A stretch of 34,392 bases of DNA, taken from the NCBI GenBank assembly GCA_019118445.1, contig DWYY01000055.1, positions 1-34,392 of the forward strand, given 5' to 3'. This stretch comes from Candidatus Eisenbergiella merdipullorum. Its GTDB lineage: Bacteria > Bacillota > Clostridia > Lachnospirales > Lachnospiraceae. The notes under the pieces are model-generated. The model was not told the DNA's origin. It saw only the letters and a program-made list of their open reading frames with translations, and ran no database searches. Shown here piece after piece: positions 25,233 through 34,294 of the stretch (position 1 is the first letter of the stretch; the number at the start of each line of letters is the position of its first letter). The position numbers and the translations under genes are program-made.

Positions 25233-25931
25233 ATGAGCGCACTGGTTGAAGTGAGAGACATGTGCAAGATTTATAATCCGGGAGAAAATGAGGTGCGGGC
25301 GCTGGACCATGTCAGCGTTTCCATTGAGGAAAACGAGTTCGTGGCGATCATCGGTCATTCCGGTTCTGGAAAATCCACCCTGATGAATATGCTCGGCTGT
25401 CTTGATGTGCCGACCAGCGGAACGTATCTGCTCCATGATCAGGATGTGTCGGGAATGAGCGATGATGAACTGTCGGATATCAGAAACCGGGAGATTGGCT
25501 TCATTTTTCAGGGTTTTAATCTGATCCCGAATCTTACCGCCCTGGAAAACGTGGAGCTTCCGTTGATCTACAGAGGAGTGGGCAGGCGGGAACGCATGGA
25601 GCTTTCCCGGAAGGCGCTGATCAAGGTAGGGCTGGAAAAGAGGATGACGCACAGGCCTGCTGAAATGTCCGGAGGACAGCAGCAAAGGGTAGCGATCGCT
25701 AGGGCGATCGCGCAGGCGCCGCCCGTGATCCTTGCGGATGAACCGACGGGAAATCTGGATTCCGGCTCCACGGTGGAGATCATGGGGATTCTGAAGGAGC
25801 TTCACAGGGAGGGAAGGACGGTCATCATCATCACACACGATAATGATATCGCCGCCCAGGCGGAGAGAGTGATACGCATTAAGGACGGACATATCGTTGA
25901 AGATTATCAGCAGCAGGGATTTTCGGCATAG
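25233..25931 (+). CDS. ABC exporter ATP-binding protein, MacB/LolD type
   Basis: A 232-residue ATPase of the FtsX-permease class. Walker A is GHSGSGKST (about residue 40), the Q-loop region is [17 protein letters not shown], the signature is [14 protein letters not shown], and Walker B is [14 protein letters not shown]. Switch histidine is in [14 protein letters not shown] precedes the ATG. It opens an operon with an adaptor protein and a permease, forming a tripartite-like exporter; substrates of such systems include peptides and antibiotics, but none can be named here. Confidence 0.94.
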   Translation: MSALVEVRDMCKIYNPGENEVRALDHVSVSIEENEFVAIIGHSGSGKSTLMNMLGCLDVPTSGTYLLHDQDVSGMSDDELSDIRNREIGFIFQGFNLIPNLTALENVELPLIYRGVGRRERMELSRKALIKVGLEKRMTHRPAEMSGGQQQRVAIARAIAQAPPVILADEPTGNLDSGSTVEIMGILKELHREGRTVIIITHDNDIAAQAERVIRIKDGHIVEDYQQQGFSA

Positions 25932-25988
25932 AAAAGGACAGGGGCCGCCAGGCTATACTGCCCAATGAAAAAGGATGGAGGAAGCAGA

Positions 25989-27626
25989 ATGAGCGAGTTG
26001 GAGAAGAACACGGAACATATGGATGGGAAAAATAAGGCGCGCAAAAAGAAGAGGAAAAAGAGGATCCCTCTGATCGCAGCCGTTCTCATTGTCGTCATTT
26101 TCGCCGGGTATTTTGCCGTAAGCAGCGCGGTCGCGAAGAACACTCCGGTTCCGGTAAATACGATTAAGGCGTCCAGAGGTACGGTGGAGGAAACAATTTC
26201 CACCAGCGGCAAGGTGAACAGCGAACAGAGCAAAACCTATTATGCGCCTGTGGGGGCGACCATTACGGAAATGAATATTTCCCTGGGCGATGTGGTGACT
26301 GAGGGGCAGCAGCTTGTTGTTTTCGATACCTCGGAACTGGAATCTCAGAAAGCGAAGGCGGATCTGGATGCTTCCGCTTCTGCCAACAGCTACCGGAGCA
26401 CCCAGTATCAGAGCGATAAAAATCAGTCAGAATATAACGAGGCCGTGATCGGCCTGGACGAGCTGAAGGTGCTTGCGGCCCAGCAGGAGCAGTATGTGCA
26501 GGGCCTGAATTATGACTTAGAGGATGATATACAGAGCAAAAAGGAGGACCTGCAGGACTGGCTTGGCAAGCTGAACCTGGAGCTGGAAATCCAGAATAAC
26601 AAACTGGCGGCGCAGATGGATGAAAACGCCCGGGAAGGGATCCAGGAGGTGATCCAGAACCTGAATGAGAGTATCCGGCAGACGACAAATGAGATCAATG
26701 ACCTGAGCATGTCGGATGAAATGAAGGAAAAGCAGCGCATCATCGATGCGGAGCAGAAAAAGCTGGACGACATGAATGAGGAGATCAGCAGGCGGGAAGG
26801 AAAGGAATCCTCCTCGGAGGCAGGGATCGTGGACCCCTATGCCAAACAGCAGCAGGCGGATACTATGCAGAGTGCCCAGATCGCCGCAGAGGAAGCCGCG
26901 GAAAATCTGGAAAAAGGCCAGGAAGGCGTAAAGGCGGAGTTTGGCGGAATCGTGACAAAGATCGCAACCATGTCATCTTCGGCCAATGCATCTGCAGGCG
27001 GCGGACTGCTGGAAGGAGCGACGGTGGCGGAAGGGACCGAGCTTTTTACGATCGAGAGCAACCGCCAGGTGAAGGTTGATATTTCTGTTACCAAATATGA
27101 TCTGCCTAAGATCGCGGTGGGACAGAAAGCGGACATTACGATCGCGGATCAGCAGTATGAAGGGGAAGTGACCAAGATCAACAAAGTGGCGGCGGACAAT
27201 TCCCAGGGAAGCCCTGTGGTCGGCGTGGAAATACATATCAACGATCCGGATTCCGATATTTATCTCGGCGTAGAGGCACAGGTTGTTATCCATACCGCCT
27301 CCGCGGAAGATGTGATCACACTGCCTGTAGAGATCGTGAATACGGACAGAAACGGAGATTTCTGTTACGTGGTGGAAAACGGCATCGTAACGATGAGAAG
27401 GATCGCCACCGGGATTTCCTCCGATACGGATGTGGAAGTGACAGAGGGGCTGGAAGAAGGCGATCAGGTGGTTTACGACATGACCGGGACAGTGACGGAA
27501 GGCATGTCGGTGACCGCGGTTCCCGCAGATCTGGAAACGGACGCCATTCTTGAAACGGCGCAGCCGGAGACGGAACAGCACGATGAGACAGAAACGGCGC
27601 AGACGGAAATCGGCACGGCAGATTAG
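25989..27626 (+). CDS. HlyD/MacA-type membrane fusion protein of the exporter
   Basis: A 545-residue adaptor. A strongly basic N-terminus (KARKKKRKKR, about residues 15-25) precedes one membrane anchor (about 26-46), then a beta-barrel/lipoyl-like part (EETISTSGKVNSEQ, NISLGDVVTEGQQLVVFDTSEL), a long coiled-coil hairpin (about residues 120-300), the returning lipoyl half and barrel (residues about 315-440), and a C-terminal domain ending in a Glu/Thr-rich tail. The start at 25989 has GGAGG at the right distance; an ATG 24 bp earlier lacks one. It lies 57 bp after the ATPase gene. In a monoderm cell it cannot reach an outer-membrane channel, and may instead handle substrate at the membrane surface. 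Confidence 0.9.
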   Translation: MSELEKNTEHMDGKNKARKKKRKKRIPLIAAVLIVVIFAGYFAVSSAVAKNTPVPVNTIKASRGTVEETISTSGKVNSEQSKTYYAPVGATITEMNISLGDVVTEGQQLVVFDTSELESQKAKADLDASASANSYRSTQYQSDKNQSEYNEAVIGLDELKVLAAQQEQYVQGLNYDLEDDIQSKKEDLQDWLGKLNLELEIQNNKLAAQMDENAREGIQEVIQNLNESIRQTTNEINDLSMSDEMKEKQRIIDAEQKKLDDMNEEISRREGKESSSEAGIVDPYAKQQQADTMQSAQIAAEEAAENLEKGQEGVKAEFGGIVTKIATMSSSANASAGGGLLEGATVAEGTELFTIESNRQVKVDISVTKYDLPKIAVGQKADITIADQQYEGEVTKINKVAADNSQGSPVVGVEIHINDPDSDIYLGVEAQVVIHTASAEDVITLPVEIVNTDRNGDFCYVVENGIVTMRRIATGISSDTDVEVTEGLEEGDQVVYDMTGTVTEGMSVTAVPADLETDAILETAQPETEQHDETETAQTEIGTAD

Positions 27627-27637
27627 GAGGGAAAGAG

Positions 27638-28849
27638 TTGGCACAGGCGTGGGAATATATCAAAATTGCCCTGATGAACATCAGGAGCAATAAGGGCCGT
27701 TCCGTCCTGACCATGCTGGGGATCATCATCGGGATCACGTCGGTGATCATGATCATTTCCATCGGTGACGGTGTGAAGGGCCAGGTCAGCGATGAACTGA
27801 ACGCGATGGCCGGGGGGCTGATCGGCATTTATGTGAATAACGACCAAAGCAAGGAAGAAATCTATTTTGACGAGGACGATTTTGAAGCCATCCGGGAGAA
27901 GATCGACGGTGTGAAGGGCGTTACCCCTGTCTATACCATGTACGGAAGCGTTATCGGGAGAAAAGGCGAGTTTACGGCCTATACGACCGGAGGAACGGAG
28001 AGCATGGAATTTTATCAGACAGAACCCATCGTATCCGGAAGATATTTTACGGCGGCAGATTATTATGCGGGAAACCGGGTCTGCGTTATCACGCAGCAGG
28101 CTGCGCAGAAGCTGTTCGGGACCACGGACGTGGTGGGACTGTCCATTGAGGTAACTCTGTATGGCGTCACGCAGGATCTGACCATCGTCGGCATCCGGCA
28201 GGACAGCGCCTCCGCCATGTTCAGCATGTACGGGGATATGATCAATATCGAGGTCCCGCTGAACCTCCTGAGCGCGTCTTATGGACTGTACTTCGGCGGC
28301 TTTACGGACTTTTATATCATTTCCGAGTCTCCTTCCATGAACACGCAGATCACCCAGAGCGTTGTCACCCTGATGGAGAGCAGACATGATGTGAGAAATC
28401 AGGGCGTGATCATGGTAGAGAACATGCAGGATCAGATTTCCCAGATCAATTCTGTGATGGGAAGCATCTCTATTTTCGTTGTGATCGTTGCGGCCATTTC
28501 CCTCCTGGTGGGAGGCATCGGCGTGATGAACATCATGTTGGTGTCGGTGACAGAGCGCACCCGCGAGATCGGTATCCGCAAATCCCTCGGGGCAAGAACG
28601 GGTTCCATCCTGCTTCAGTTTTTATCCGAATCCGCTATCATCACCCTGCTGGGCGGCCTGATCGGGATCGTCCTGGGCGTTGCGGGAGCTGGAGCGATCG
28701 GAAATGTGATTGGCTTTTCCGCCAGGATCAGCGCGTTGACCGTTCTGGGCGCTTCCACATTTTCAGCGGCGGTCGGCATTTTCTTTGGGATTTATCCTGC
28801 CAGAAAGGCGGCCAGAATGAGCCCGATCGAAGCGCTTAGGCATGAATAG
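27638..28849 (+). CDS. MacB/FtsX-like ABC exporter permease
   Basis: A 403-residue permease with a TTG start: GGAGGG lies six bases upstream, and the next ATG would cut into the first helix region. The topology is one N-terminal membrane helix (SVLTMLGIIIGITSVIMIISIG), a large extracytoplasmic MacB_PCD domain (about residues 40-270), then three C-terminal helices. The FtsX-type motifs VGGIGVMNIMLVSVTERTRE and IGIRKSLGA join helices two and three, and GIYPARKAARMSPIEALR ends the protein. It works with the two genes before it. A promoter-and-terminator pair follows the stop. Confidence 0.94.
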   Translation: MAQAWEYIKIALMNIRSNKGRSVLTMLGIIIGITSVIMIISIGDGVKGQVSDELNAMAGGLIGIYVNNDQSKEEIYFDEDDFEAIREKIDGVKGVTPVYTMYGSVIGRKGEFTAYTTGGTESMEFYQTEPIVSGRYFTAADYYAGNRVCVITQQAAQKLFGTTDVVGLSIEVTLYGVTQDLTIVGIRQDSASAMFSMYGDMINIEVPLNLLSASYGLYFGGFTDFYIISESPSMNTQITQSVVTLMESRHDVRNQGVIMVENMQDQISQINSVMGSISIFVVIVAAISLLVGGIGVMNIMLVSVTERTREIGIRKSLGARTGSILLQFLSESAIITLLGGLIGIVLGVAGAGAIGNVIGFSARISALTVLGASTFSAAVGIFFGIYPARKAARMSPIEALRHE

Positions 28850-28870
28850 ACGGAGCCGTCAGGAAAAAAC

Positions 28871-28898
28871 TTGCGTTATGGCTGAATTTCAGTATAAT
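28871..28898 (+). promoter_or_regulatory. Promoter upstream of a leader terminator
   Basis: TTGCGT (28871-28876) and a perfect TATAAT (28893-28898) with a 16-bp spacer. The start point near 28905 is only about ten bases before the terminator hairpin. Confidence 0.55.
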
Positions 28899-28914
28899 AT
28901 AGTGTGAAGTAGAG

Positions 28915-28943
28915 AAAGCACCTGCGATGTAGGTGCTTTTTCG
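28915..28943 (+). terminator. Terminator/attenuator between exporter and YcxB-like gene
   Basis: AAAGCACCT (28915-28923) pairs perfectly with AGGTGCTTT (28931-28939), loop GCGATGT, then a five-T run. It can end the exporter operon; it also lies directly after a promoter, so it may attenuate the next gene. Confidence 0.85.
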
Positions 28944-29008
28944 GATGCAGACTGTTTGGGACCGCCTTCGCTGACGGTTTGGGGCGGCCTTTAAAGGAGC
29001 GGATATTC

Positions 29009-29485
29009 ATGCAGGTGGAATTTGATGTGCGTTTGGATGCCGGTACACTCTATGATCATCTGGTCTATCGAGCCTATTCCCACACCCCGGGAATCATGGA
29101 AACGGCAGCCGGTGCGCTTCTTGTGATCGTATTCGGAATGACCGGTAATCTGCTGTGCTTGATCGCCGGGCTGGTCATCCTTGCCTGGCTTCCCGCCTCC
29201 CTCTGGCGAAAAGCGGCGCGGAAGGCAAAGCAGCCGGATTTTCAGCAGCCTCTTCATTATATTCTGACGGAAGAAGGCGTGGAGATTTTTCGGAAAAATG
29301 GTAAGGATTTCTGGAAATGGGAGGAGATGGAGAAGGCTGTCTCCACTTCAAAAAGCGTCATTTTGTATACCGTCGGTGACAGCGCGTGCATCTTTCCGCG
29401 CAGGGAACTGAAAGACAGCTTGATCCCGGCGGTGGAGATGATTTCCACGCACATGTCTCCCCGAAAGGTAAACATCCGTATGTAG
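29009..29485 (+). CDS. YcxB-like membrane protein
   Basis: A 158-residue protein with two adjacent hydrophobic segments (about residues 28-60) followed by a cytoplasmic beta-rich YcxB-type domain: YILTEEGVEIFRKNGKDFWKWEEMEKAVSTSKSVILYT and FPRRELKDS. Function unknown. The start at 29009 is set by AAAGGAG nine bases upstream. It lies 41 bp before tsaE and probably shares its transcript. Confidence 0.75.
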   Translation: MQVEFDVRLDAGTLYDHLVYRAYSHTPGIMETAAGALLVIVFGMTGNLLCLIAGLVILAWLPASLWRKAARKAKQPDFQQPLHYILTEEGVEIFRKNGKDFWKWEEMEKAVSTSKSVILYTVGDSACIFPRRELKDSLIPAVEMISTHMSPRKVNIRM

Positions 29486-29526
29486 GAAACAACAGCCTGA
29501 AGAACAGGCAGAAGAAAGGGGCCCAG

Positions 29527-29979
29527 ATGGAAAAAACGGAAGAAAGAGACAGCTTCTCCCCGGAAGAGACGTTTGCGCTGGGAGAAGAGATGGGAAAACA
29601 GGCGCAGCCGGGACAGGTCTATACGCTGATCGGCGATCTTGGAGTGGGAAAAACCGTATTCACTCAGGGCTTTGCGGCCGGGCTTGGCATTACGGAGCCT
29701 GTGAACAGCCCTACCTTTACCATTCTCCAGAGCTATGAGGGCGGACGGCTTCCCTTCTACCATTTTGACGTGTATCGGATAGGTGACGTGGAGGAGATGG
29801 AAGAGATCGGTTATGAGGACTGTTTTTATGGAGATGGCGTCTGCCTGGTGGAATGGGCTGACCTCATAGAAGAGATCCTGCCGGAACAGTATACGCAGGT
29901 ATGTATCGAAAAGGATCTGAACAGGGGCTTTGATTACCGGAAGATCACGCTGACGAGGAAGGGAGAAAAAACGGAATGA
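29527..29979 (+). CDS. tsaE: tRNA t6A biosynthesis ATPase TsaE
   Basis: A 150-residue P-loop ATPase needed for threonylcarbamoyl-adenosine at position 37 of ANN-decoding tRNAs, acting with TsaB and TsaD. Walker A is G36-DLGVGKT43, followed by NSPTFTILQSYEG and HFDVYRIGDVEEMEEIG, with VEWAD as the family's conserved Trp-Asp segment. AAAGGGG precedes the ATG at 29527. It overlaps tsaB by four bases. tsaC is not in the window. Confidence 0.96.
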   Translation: MEKTEERDSFSPEETFALGEEMGKQAQPGQVYTLIGDLGVGKTVFTQGFAAGLGITEPVNSPTFTILQSYEGGRLPFYHFDVYRIGDVEEMEEIGYEDCFYGDGVCLVEWADLIEEILPEQYTQVCIEKDLNRGFDYRKITLTRKGEKTE

Positions 29980-30776
29980 AAATACTGGCGATCGACAGCT
30001 CCGGCCTTGTGGCGGGCGTGGCTGTGGCGGAGGGAGATACTTTGCTTGCGGAATACACCACGAATTATAAGAAAACCCATTCCCAGACCCTGCTGCCTAT
30101 GCTGGATGAGGTGAAACGGATGATCGAGCTGGATCTGTCCAGTCTGGACGCCATTGCGGTGGCGGCAGGGCCCGGTTCCTTTACAGGCCTGCGCATCGGT
30201 TCTGCAACGGCAAAGGGGCTGGGGCTGGCGCTGGACAAGCCGTTGATAGGCGTTCCCACGGTGGATGCTCTTGCCATGAACCTTTACGGGGCGGGAGGCT
30301 ATATCTGTCCTATCATGGATGCCAGAAGGAACCAGGTCTATACAGGAATTTATACATTTGTTCCGGAGAAAAAAGAGACGGATGCGGGGATGGAGAGGAT
30401 CTACCGCCTTCATGCCGTCAGGTCTCAGTATGTTGCGCCCATTGAAGAAGTGGCAGAGACCCTGAACGGACTCCCGGAAGAAAGGGATGTGATCTTTCTT
30501 GGCGACGGCGTCCCAGTGTTTTATGACAGGCTGAAAGAGCTGATGAAGCGTCCTTTCGTCTGCGCTCCGGCTTCCTGCAACAGACAGAGGGCTGCTGCGG
30601 TGGCTGTCCTGGCGGAAAGGTATGCGGCAAAAGGGCAGATGGAAGCGTCGAGGGATCATGCGCCGGAATACCTGCGCCCTTCCCAGGCGGAGAGAATGCG
30701 TCAGGAAAAGGAACAGAGCTGTGCAAAAGTTCCTCCCCTGGAAAAGCAGGAGAAAAAAGTCAATGAGGATTCGTGA
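29976..30776 (+). CDS. tsaB: tRNA t6A dimerisation protein TsaB
   Basis: A 266-residue ASKHA-fold protein that pairs with TsaD in t6A synthesis. The start is KILAIDSSGLVAGVAV; AAGPGSFTGLRIGSATAKGLGLAL near residues 63-84 and IMDARRNQVYTGIY are typical. It is a little longer than usual (about 230), owing to a Lys/Glu-rich tail. The ATG overlaps the tsaE stop by four bases, so translation is coupled, and its own end overlaps rimI. Confidence 0.95.
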   Translation: MKILAIDSSGLVAGVAVAEGDTLLAEYTTNYKKTHSQTLLPMLDEVKRMIELDLSSLDAIAVAAGPGSFTGLRIGSATAKGLGLALDKPLIGVPTVDALAMNLYGAGGYICPIMDARRNQVYTGIYTFVPEKKETDAGMERIYRLHAVRSQYVAPIEEVAETLNGLPEERDVIFLGDGVPVFYDRLKELMKRPFVCAPASCNRQRAAAVAVLAERYAAKGQMEASRDHAPEYLRPSQAERMRQEKEQSCAKVPPLEKQEKKVNEDS

Positions 30777-31200
30777 GCTTACGGAAAAAGACCTGGACCA
30801 GGCGGCTTTTCTGGAAAAAGCCTGTTTCGGCATATCCGCCTGGTCCAGACAGGCTCTGGCCGATGCGGTTACAGATAAAAACGCGCTGTATCTTGTGGCA
30901 GAGGAAGACGGCATCCTTGCCGGATACTGCGGCGTGTGGCTGTCCTTTGAAGAAGGAGAGATCATGAATGTGGCGGTCCGTGAGGACTTTCGCAGAAGGG
31001 GATACGCGGCAGGGCTGCTGCGGGCGCTGATGCAGAAGGCGGCGGAGTGCGGCGCATCACGGTTCCTTCTGGAAGTGAGGGAAGGGAACCTTCCCGCGAT
31101 ACGGCTCTATGAATCCCTCGGATTTCAAAAGGCCGGGATCCGGAAGGATTTTTACGTTTCTCCCAGGGAAAATGCCCTGATCATGACGAAGGAGATATAG
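30763..31200 (+). CDS. rimI: N-acetyltransferase RimI (GNAT)
   Basis: A 145-residue GNAT enzyme like the ribosomal protein S18 N-alpha-acetyltransferase. The acetyl-CoA loop is REDFRRRGYAAGLL near residue 76, and EVREGNLPAIRLYESLGF is the RimI-type C-terminal signature. The ATG at 30763 overlaps the end of tsaB by 14 bases, with AGGAG a little far upstream. The tsaE-tsaB-rimI order is common in Firmicutes. Confidence 0.92.
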   Translation: MRIRELTEKDLDQAAFLEKACFGISAWSRQALADAVTDKNALYLVAEEDGILAGYCGVWLSFEEGEIMNVAVREDFRRRGYAAGLLRALMQKAAECGASRFLLEVREGNLPAIRLYESLGFQKAGIRKDFYVSPRENALIMTKEI

Positions 31201-31218
31201 ATAGAAGGAAAATTTATT

Positions 31219-32130
31219 ATGCTGGATGTGTGCTTGCTGGGAACGGGCGGGATGATGCCGCTGCCACAGAGATGGCTGACCTCGCTGATGGCCCGATATA
31301 ACGGAAAAAGTATTTTGATCGACTGCGGGGAAGGAACGCAGATCGCTATGAAGGAAAAGGGCTGGAGCCCCAAGCCAATCGATATCATCTGCTTTACCCA
31401 TTACCATGCGGATCATATCAGCGGCCTCCCGGGAATGCTCCTGACCATGGGAAACGCGGAACGGACGGAGCCGCTGATACTCATCGGACCCAAAGGGCTG
31501 ACCCGCGTGGTGAATGCCCTGCGCGTGATCGCGCCGGAACTTCCTTTTCCTATTATATATAATGAAATTACGGAGACGGAACAGGCCTTTGCCTTCGACG
31601 GCTTTTGCATCGAAGCGTTTCGGGTAAACCATAATGTGACCTGCTACGGCTACAGCATCCTGGTGGAGCGGGCAGGGCGCTTTCAGGTGGAAAAGGCGCA
31701 GAAGCTGCAGATCCCTAAGCCCTACTGGAGCCGTCTGCAGAAGGGGGAGACCATCGAAACGCCGGATATGGTCTATACGCCGGATATGGTGCTCGGTCCT
31801 CCCAGAAAAGGGATCAAACTGACCTACTGCACGGACACCAGGCCCACAGAGGGGATCGTAAAAAACGCGGCCCAGGCCGATCTTTTTATCTGCGAGGGGA
31901 TGTACGGAGAACCGGAAAAGAAGGAAAAGGCGAAAGAATACAAGCATATGACTTTTCTGGAAGCCGCCGATATGGCGAAGAGGGCGCAGGTGAAGCAGAT
32001 GTGGCTCACCCATTACAGCCCGTCCCTCATCCGGCCGGAGGATTATATGGATGGCGTGCGGAAGATTTTCCCGGCGGCTGAAGCGGGGAAGGACGGCAAA
32101 AGCATTGATCTTCTTTTTGAGGAAGACTGA
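31219..32130 (+). CDS. rnz: Ribonuclease Z
   Basis: A 303-residue metallo-beta-lactamase-fold nuclease that trims tRNA 3' ends where CCA is not encoded. The zinc motif is H61-Y-H63-A-D65-H66 (FTHYHADHISGLPG), with RVNHNVTCYGY for the third-site histidine and a C-terminal LTHYSPS. Length fits short-form RNase Z. AAGGAAA precedes the ATG. It fits the setting: the tRNA-Ser at the window end also lacks an encoded CCA. Confidence 0.92.
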   Translation: MLDVCLLGTGGMMPLPQRWLTSLMARYNGKSILIDCGEGTQIAMKEKGWSPKPIDIICFTHYHADHISGLPGMLLTMGNAERTEPLILIGPKGLTRVVNALRVIAPELPFPIIYNEITETEQAFAFDGFCIEAFRVNHNVTCYGYSILVERAGRFQVEKAQKLQIPKPYWSRLQKGETIETPDMVYTPDMVLGPPRKGIKLTYCTDTRPTEGIVKNAAQADLFICEGMYGEPEKKEKAKEYKHMTFLEAADMAKRAQVKQMWLTHYSPSLIRPEDYMDGVRKIFPAAEAGKDGKSIDLLFEED

Positions 32131-32184
32131 AAAACAGCGCGTTTCCCGTTGCGGAAGCATTTCGGAATGGAAGGAAATGTGAAA

Positions 32185-33228
32185 ATGGAAAAAAGTGTGG
32201 AAACAGAAGATATTATGATCCTGGCGGTAGAGACCTCCTGTGATGAGACGGCCGCGGCGGTGGTGCGAAACGGCAGGCAGGTCCTTTCCAATGTCATTTA
32301 TTCCCAGATCGATCTGCATACGATCTATGGGGGCGTGGTGCCGGAGATTGCGTCCAGAAAGCATATCGAGAAGATCGATCAGGTGATCGAAAAGGCTCTT
32401 TTGGATGCGGGGATGACCCTGCCTGAGATAACCGCGGTGGCCGTCACCTATGGTCCCGGCCTGGTGGGCGCGCTGTTGGTGGGCGTGTCTGAAGCGAAGG
32501 CCATTGCGTTTGCCGCCGGAAAACCTCTGGTCGGCGTGCATCATATTGAGGGCCATATCAGCGCAAGCTATATCGAGAATCCGGACCTGGAACCTCCTTT
32601 TCTCTGCCTCGTTGTCTCCGGAGGCCATACCCACCTGGTGGTGGTGAAGGACTACGGAGAATATGAGATCATCGGAATGACCAGGGATGACGCGGCGGGT
32701 GAGGCCTTTGATAAGGTGGCACGGGCGATCGGCCTGGGCTATCCGGGAGGACCTAAGATCGACAGGCTTTCCAAAGAGGGAAATCCTGACGCCATCGCGT
32801 TTCCCAGAGCGAAGGTGGGCGGAGAGGGAAGCTATGATTTCAGTTTCAGCGGCCTGAAATCCGCGGTGCTCAACTACCTGAATTCCTGTGAAATGAAAGG
32901 AATTGAGATCAACCGCGCCGATGTGGCAGCTTCTTTTCAGAAGGCAGTGACGGACGTGCTGGTGGATCATTCCATGGAAGCGGCGGAGCGCTTAGGCATG
33001 AAGAAATTTGCCATTGCCGGAGGCGTGGCGTCCAATTCCTCGCTTCGCGCGGCATTTGAGGAAGCCTGCAGGAAAAGGGGGATCACCTTTTATCATCCCT
33101 CCCCAATCTACTGCACGGACAACGCCGCCATGATCGGCTCGGCAGGCTATTATGAATATATCCGGGGAGTGAGGCACGGATGGGACCTGAATGCCGTCCC
33201 TTCCCTGAAGCTGGGCGAACGCATTTAA
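32185..33228 (+). CDS. tsaD: tRNA N6-threonylcarbamoyltransferase TsaD
   Basis: The 347-residue catalytic subunit of t6A synthesis. Family marks are [16 protein letters not shown] at the start, the metal-binding [41 protein letters not shown], and the C-terminal [12 protein letters not shown] with [11 protein letters not shown] chose the ATG at 32185, which has AAGGA about ten bases upstream; in-frame starts at 32149 or 32167 would add a short poorly conserved tail. It follows rnz and completes the TsaB-D-E set within 4 kb. Confidence 0.96.
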   Translation: MEKSVETEDIMILAVETSCDETAAAVVRNGRQVLSNVIYSQIDLHTIYGGVVPEIASRKHIEKIDQVIEKALLDAGMTLPEITAVAVTYGPGLVGALLVGVSEAKAIAFAAGKPLVGVHHIEGHISASYIENPDLEPPFLCLVVSGGHTHLVVVKDYGEYEIIGMTRDDAAGEAFDKVARAIGLGYPGGPKIDRLSKEGNPDAIAFPRAKVGGEGSYDFSFSGLKSAVLNYLNSCEMKGIEINRADVAASFQKAVTDVLVDHSMEAAERLGMKKFAIAGGVASNSSLRAAFEEACRKRGITFYHPSPIYCTDNAAMIGSAGYYEYIRGVRHGWDLNAVPSLKLGERI

Positions 33229-33281
33229 GAGCGGGCGGGTATATTTTAGGTATAAGAAAAAGGAAGGCGGTCGAAAACGGC

Positions 33282-34073
33282 ATGGAAGAACTCAGGAGAG
33301 CAGCGGGTTCAGAAAAAAAGAACGGGCGGGAAAAAACAGCGGCTGTCGTCCTCGCGGCCGGAAGGGGAAGGCGCATGCAGAGCGATATTCCCAAACAGTA
33401 TATGCTTTTAAACGGACGGCCTCTGATCTGTTATGCGCTGAAGGTTTTTCAGGACAGCTTTGTCGATGAGATCGTTCTAGTGACCGAGTCTGGGGAGGAA
33501 GAACGCTGCAGAAAGGAAATCGTGGAAAAATTCGGCTTTACCAAGGTGGCCGCGATCGCGGCGGGAGGCAGCGAACGTTGCTTTTCCGTAGCTAACGGGA
33601 TAAAGGCGGTGTCATCAGACTGTGATTATATTTTTATCCATGACGGCGCAAGACCCTTTGTGACGGAAGAAATCCTGGAGCGGGGCCTGGAAACGGTGCA
33701 GGAGTACGGAGCCTGCGTCGCTGCTATGCCGGCAAAGGATACGATACGTATTGCGGATGAAAACAATTTTTCCGTATCCACCCCCCGGCGCGATCGCGTC
33801 TGGCTGATGCAGACGCCTCAGATATTTGAGGCTTCCCTCATCCGCATCGCTTATGACAAACTCCTGCAGGAAGCAGACCGGCTTGCGGCAGAAGGAATCC
33901 CGGTAACGGATGACGCCATGGCGGTTGAAACGCTGCTCCATCATCCGGTCAGGCTCTTTCCCGCCTCCTATGAAAATATAAAGATCACTACTCCGGAGGA
34001 TCTGATCACGGCGGCCGGTTTCCTGAAAAAGATCGACCCTTTCTGCCAAAAAGATCAGGCGGATGCGGACTGA
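33282..34073 (+). CDS. ispD: 2-C-methyl-D-erythritol 4-phosphate cytidylyltransferase IspD
   Basis: A 263-residue enzyme of the MEP isoprenoid pathway that joins CTP and methylerythritol phosphate. The nucleotide-binding loop is VVLAAGRGRRMQSDIPKQY (residues 22-40), followed by FIHDGARPFV and QTPQIFEASLI, then PVTDDAMAVE and ENIKITTPEDL. About 18 residues precede the normal N-terminus, and the ribosome binding site is not well placed at 33282, so a start nearer the core is possible. The gene lies 53 bp after tsaD. Confidence 0.95.
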   Translation: MEELRRAAGSEKKNGREKTAAVVLAAGRGRRMQSDIPKQYMLLNGRPLICYALKVFQDSFVDEIVLVTESGEEERCRKEIVEKFGFTKVAAIAAGGSERCFSVANGIKAVSSDCDYIFIHDGARPFVTEEILERGLETVQEYGACVAAMPAKDTIRIADENNFSVSTPRRDRVWLMQTPQIFEASLIRIAYDKLLQEADRLAAEGIPVTDDAMAVETLLHHPVRLFPASYENIKITTPEDLITAAGFLKKIDPFCQKDQADAD

Positions 34074-34105
34074 AATGATTTTTTGAAAAATTGTGAAAAA
34101 ATGTG

Positions 34106-34134
34106 TTGACACAAAATACCTTTTTCGCTATAAT
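34106..34134 (+). promoter_or_regulatory. Consensus promoter upstream of the RNA/tRNA-Ser region
   Basis: A perfect TTGACA (34106-34111), 17-bp spacer, and a perfect TATAAT (34129-34134). This is the strongest promoter in the window, as expected for a stable RNA. Confidence 0.92.
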
Positions 34135-34140
34135 AACTTT

Positions 34141-34276
34141 TGCACTGCTGAGGAACACAAAGTTCTGAAAAGACAGACAAGTTCCTAAATGTAATGCTGC
34201 AGCGGTTCCTGAAACGGGAATCCATCCCGACGGGAAACGGAGGAAGAAATCCTTCTGAAAGACAGCCGCTGTTTTT
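34141..34276 (+). ncRNA. Candidate structured RNA or tRNA leader, unassigned
   Basis: Between the consensus promoter and tRNA-Ser lie about 135 nt with no ORF but ordered structure. AGGAAC (34151-34156) pairs with GTTCCT at 34181-34186. A 9-bp long-range stem (34199-34207 with 34264-34272, core CAGCGG/CCGCTG) runs into five T's and an ATTTT tail, like a terminator. It encloses CGGGA/TCCCG (34215-34229) and AGGA/TCCT (34241-34253). Hallmarks of SRP RNA, 6S, RNase P, tmRNA, T-box or common riboswitches were not seen. Confidence 0.45.
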
Positions 34277-34294
34277 ATTTTGTGAAAAATACCT

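Noticed and set aside
25690..25715. Two GCGATCGC palindromes close together
   Set aside because: They fall in the conserved ABC signature region (VAIARAIAQ) and are explained by coding constraint.
31057..32970. A 637-codon minus-strand frame across rnz and tsaD
   Set aside because: Antisense shadow of two conserved genes, no domain or ribosome binding site.
34141..34276. SRP RNA, 6S RNA, T-box or common riboswitch for the pre-tRNA segment
   Set aside because: None of the diagnostic motifs of these families was found, so it is left as unassigned.
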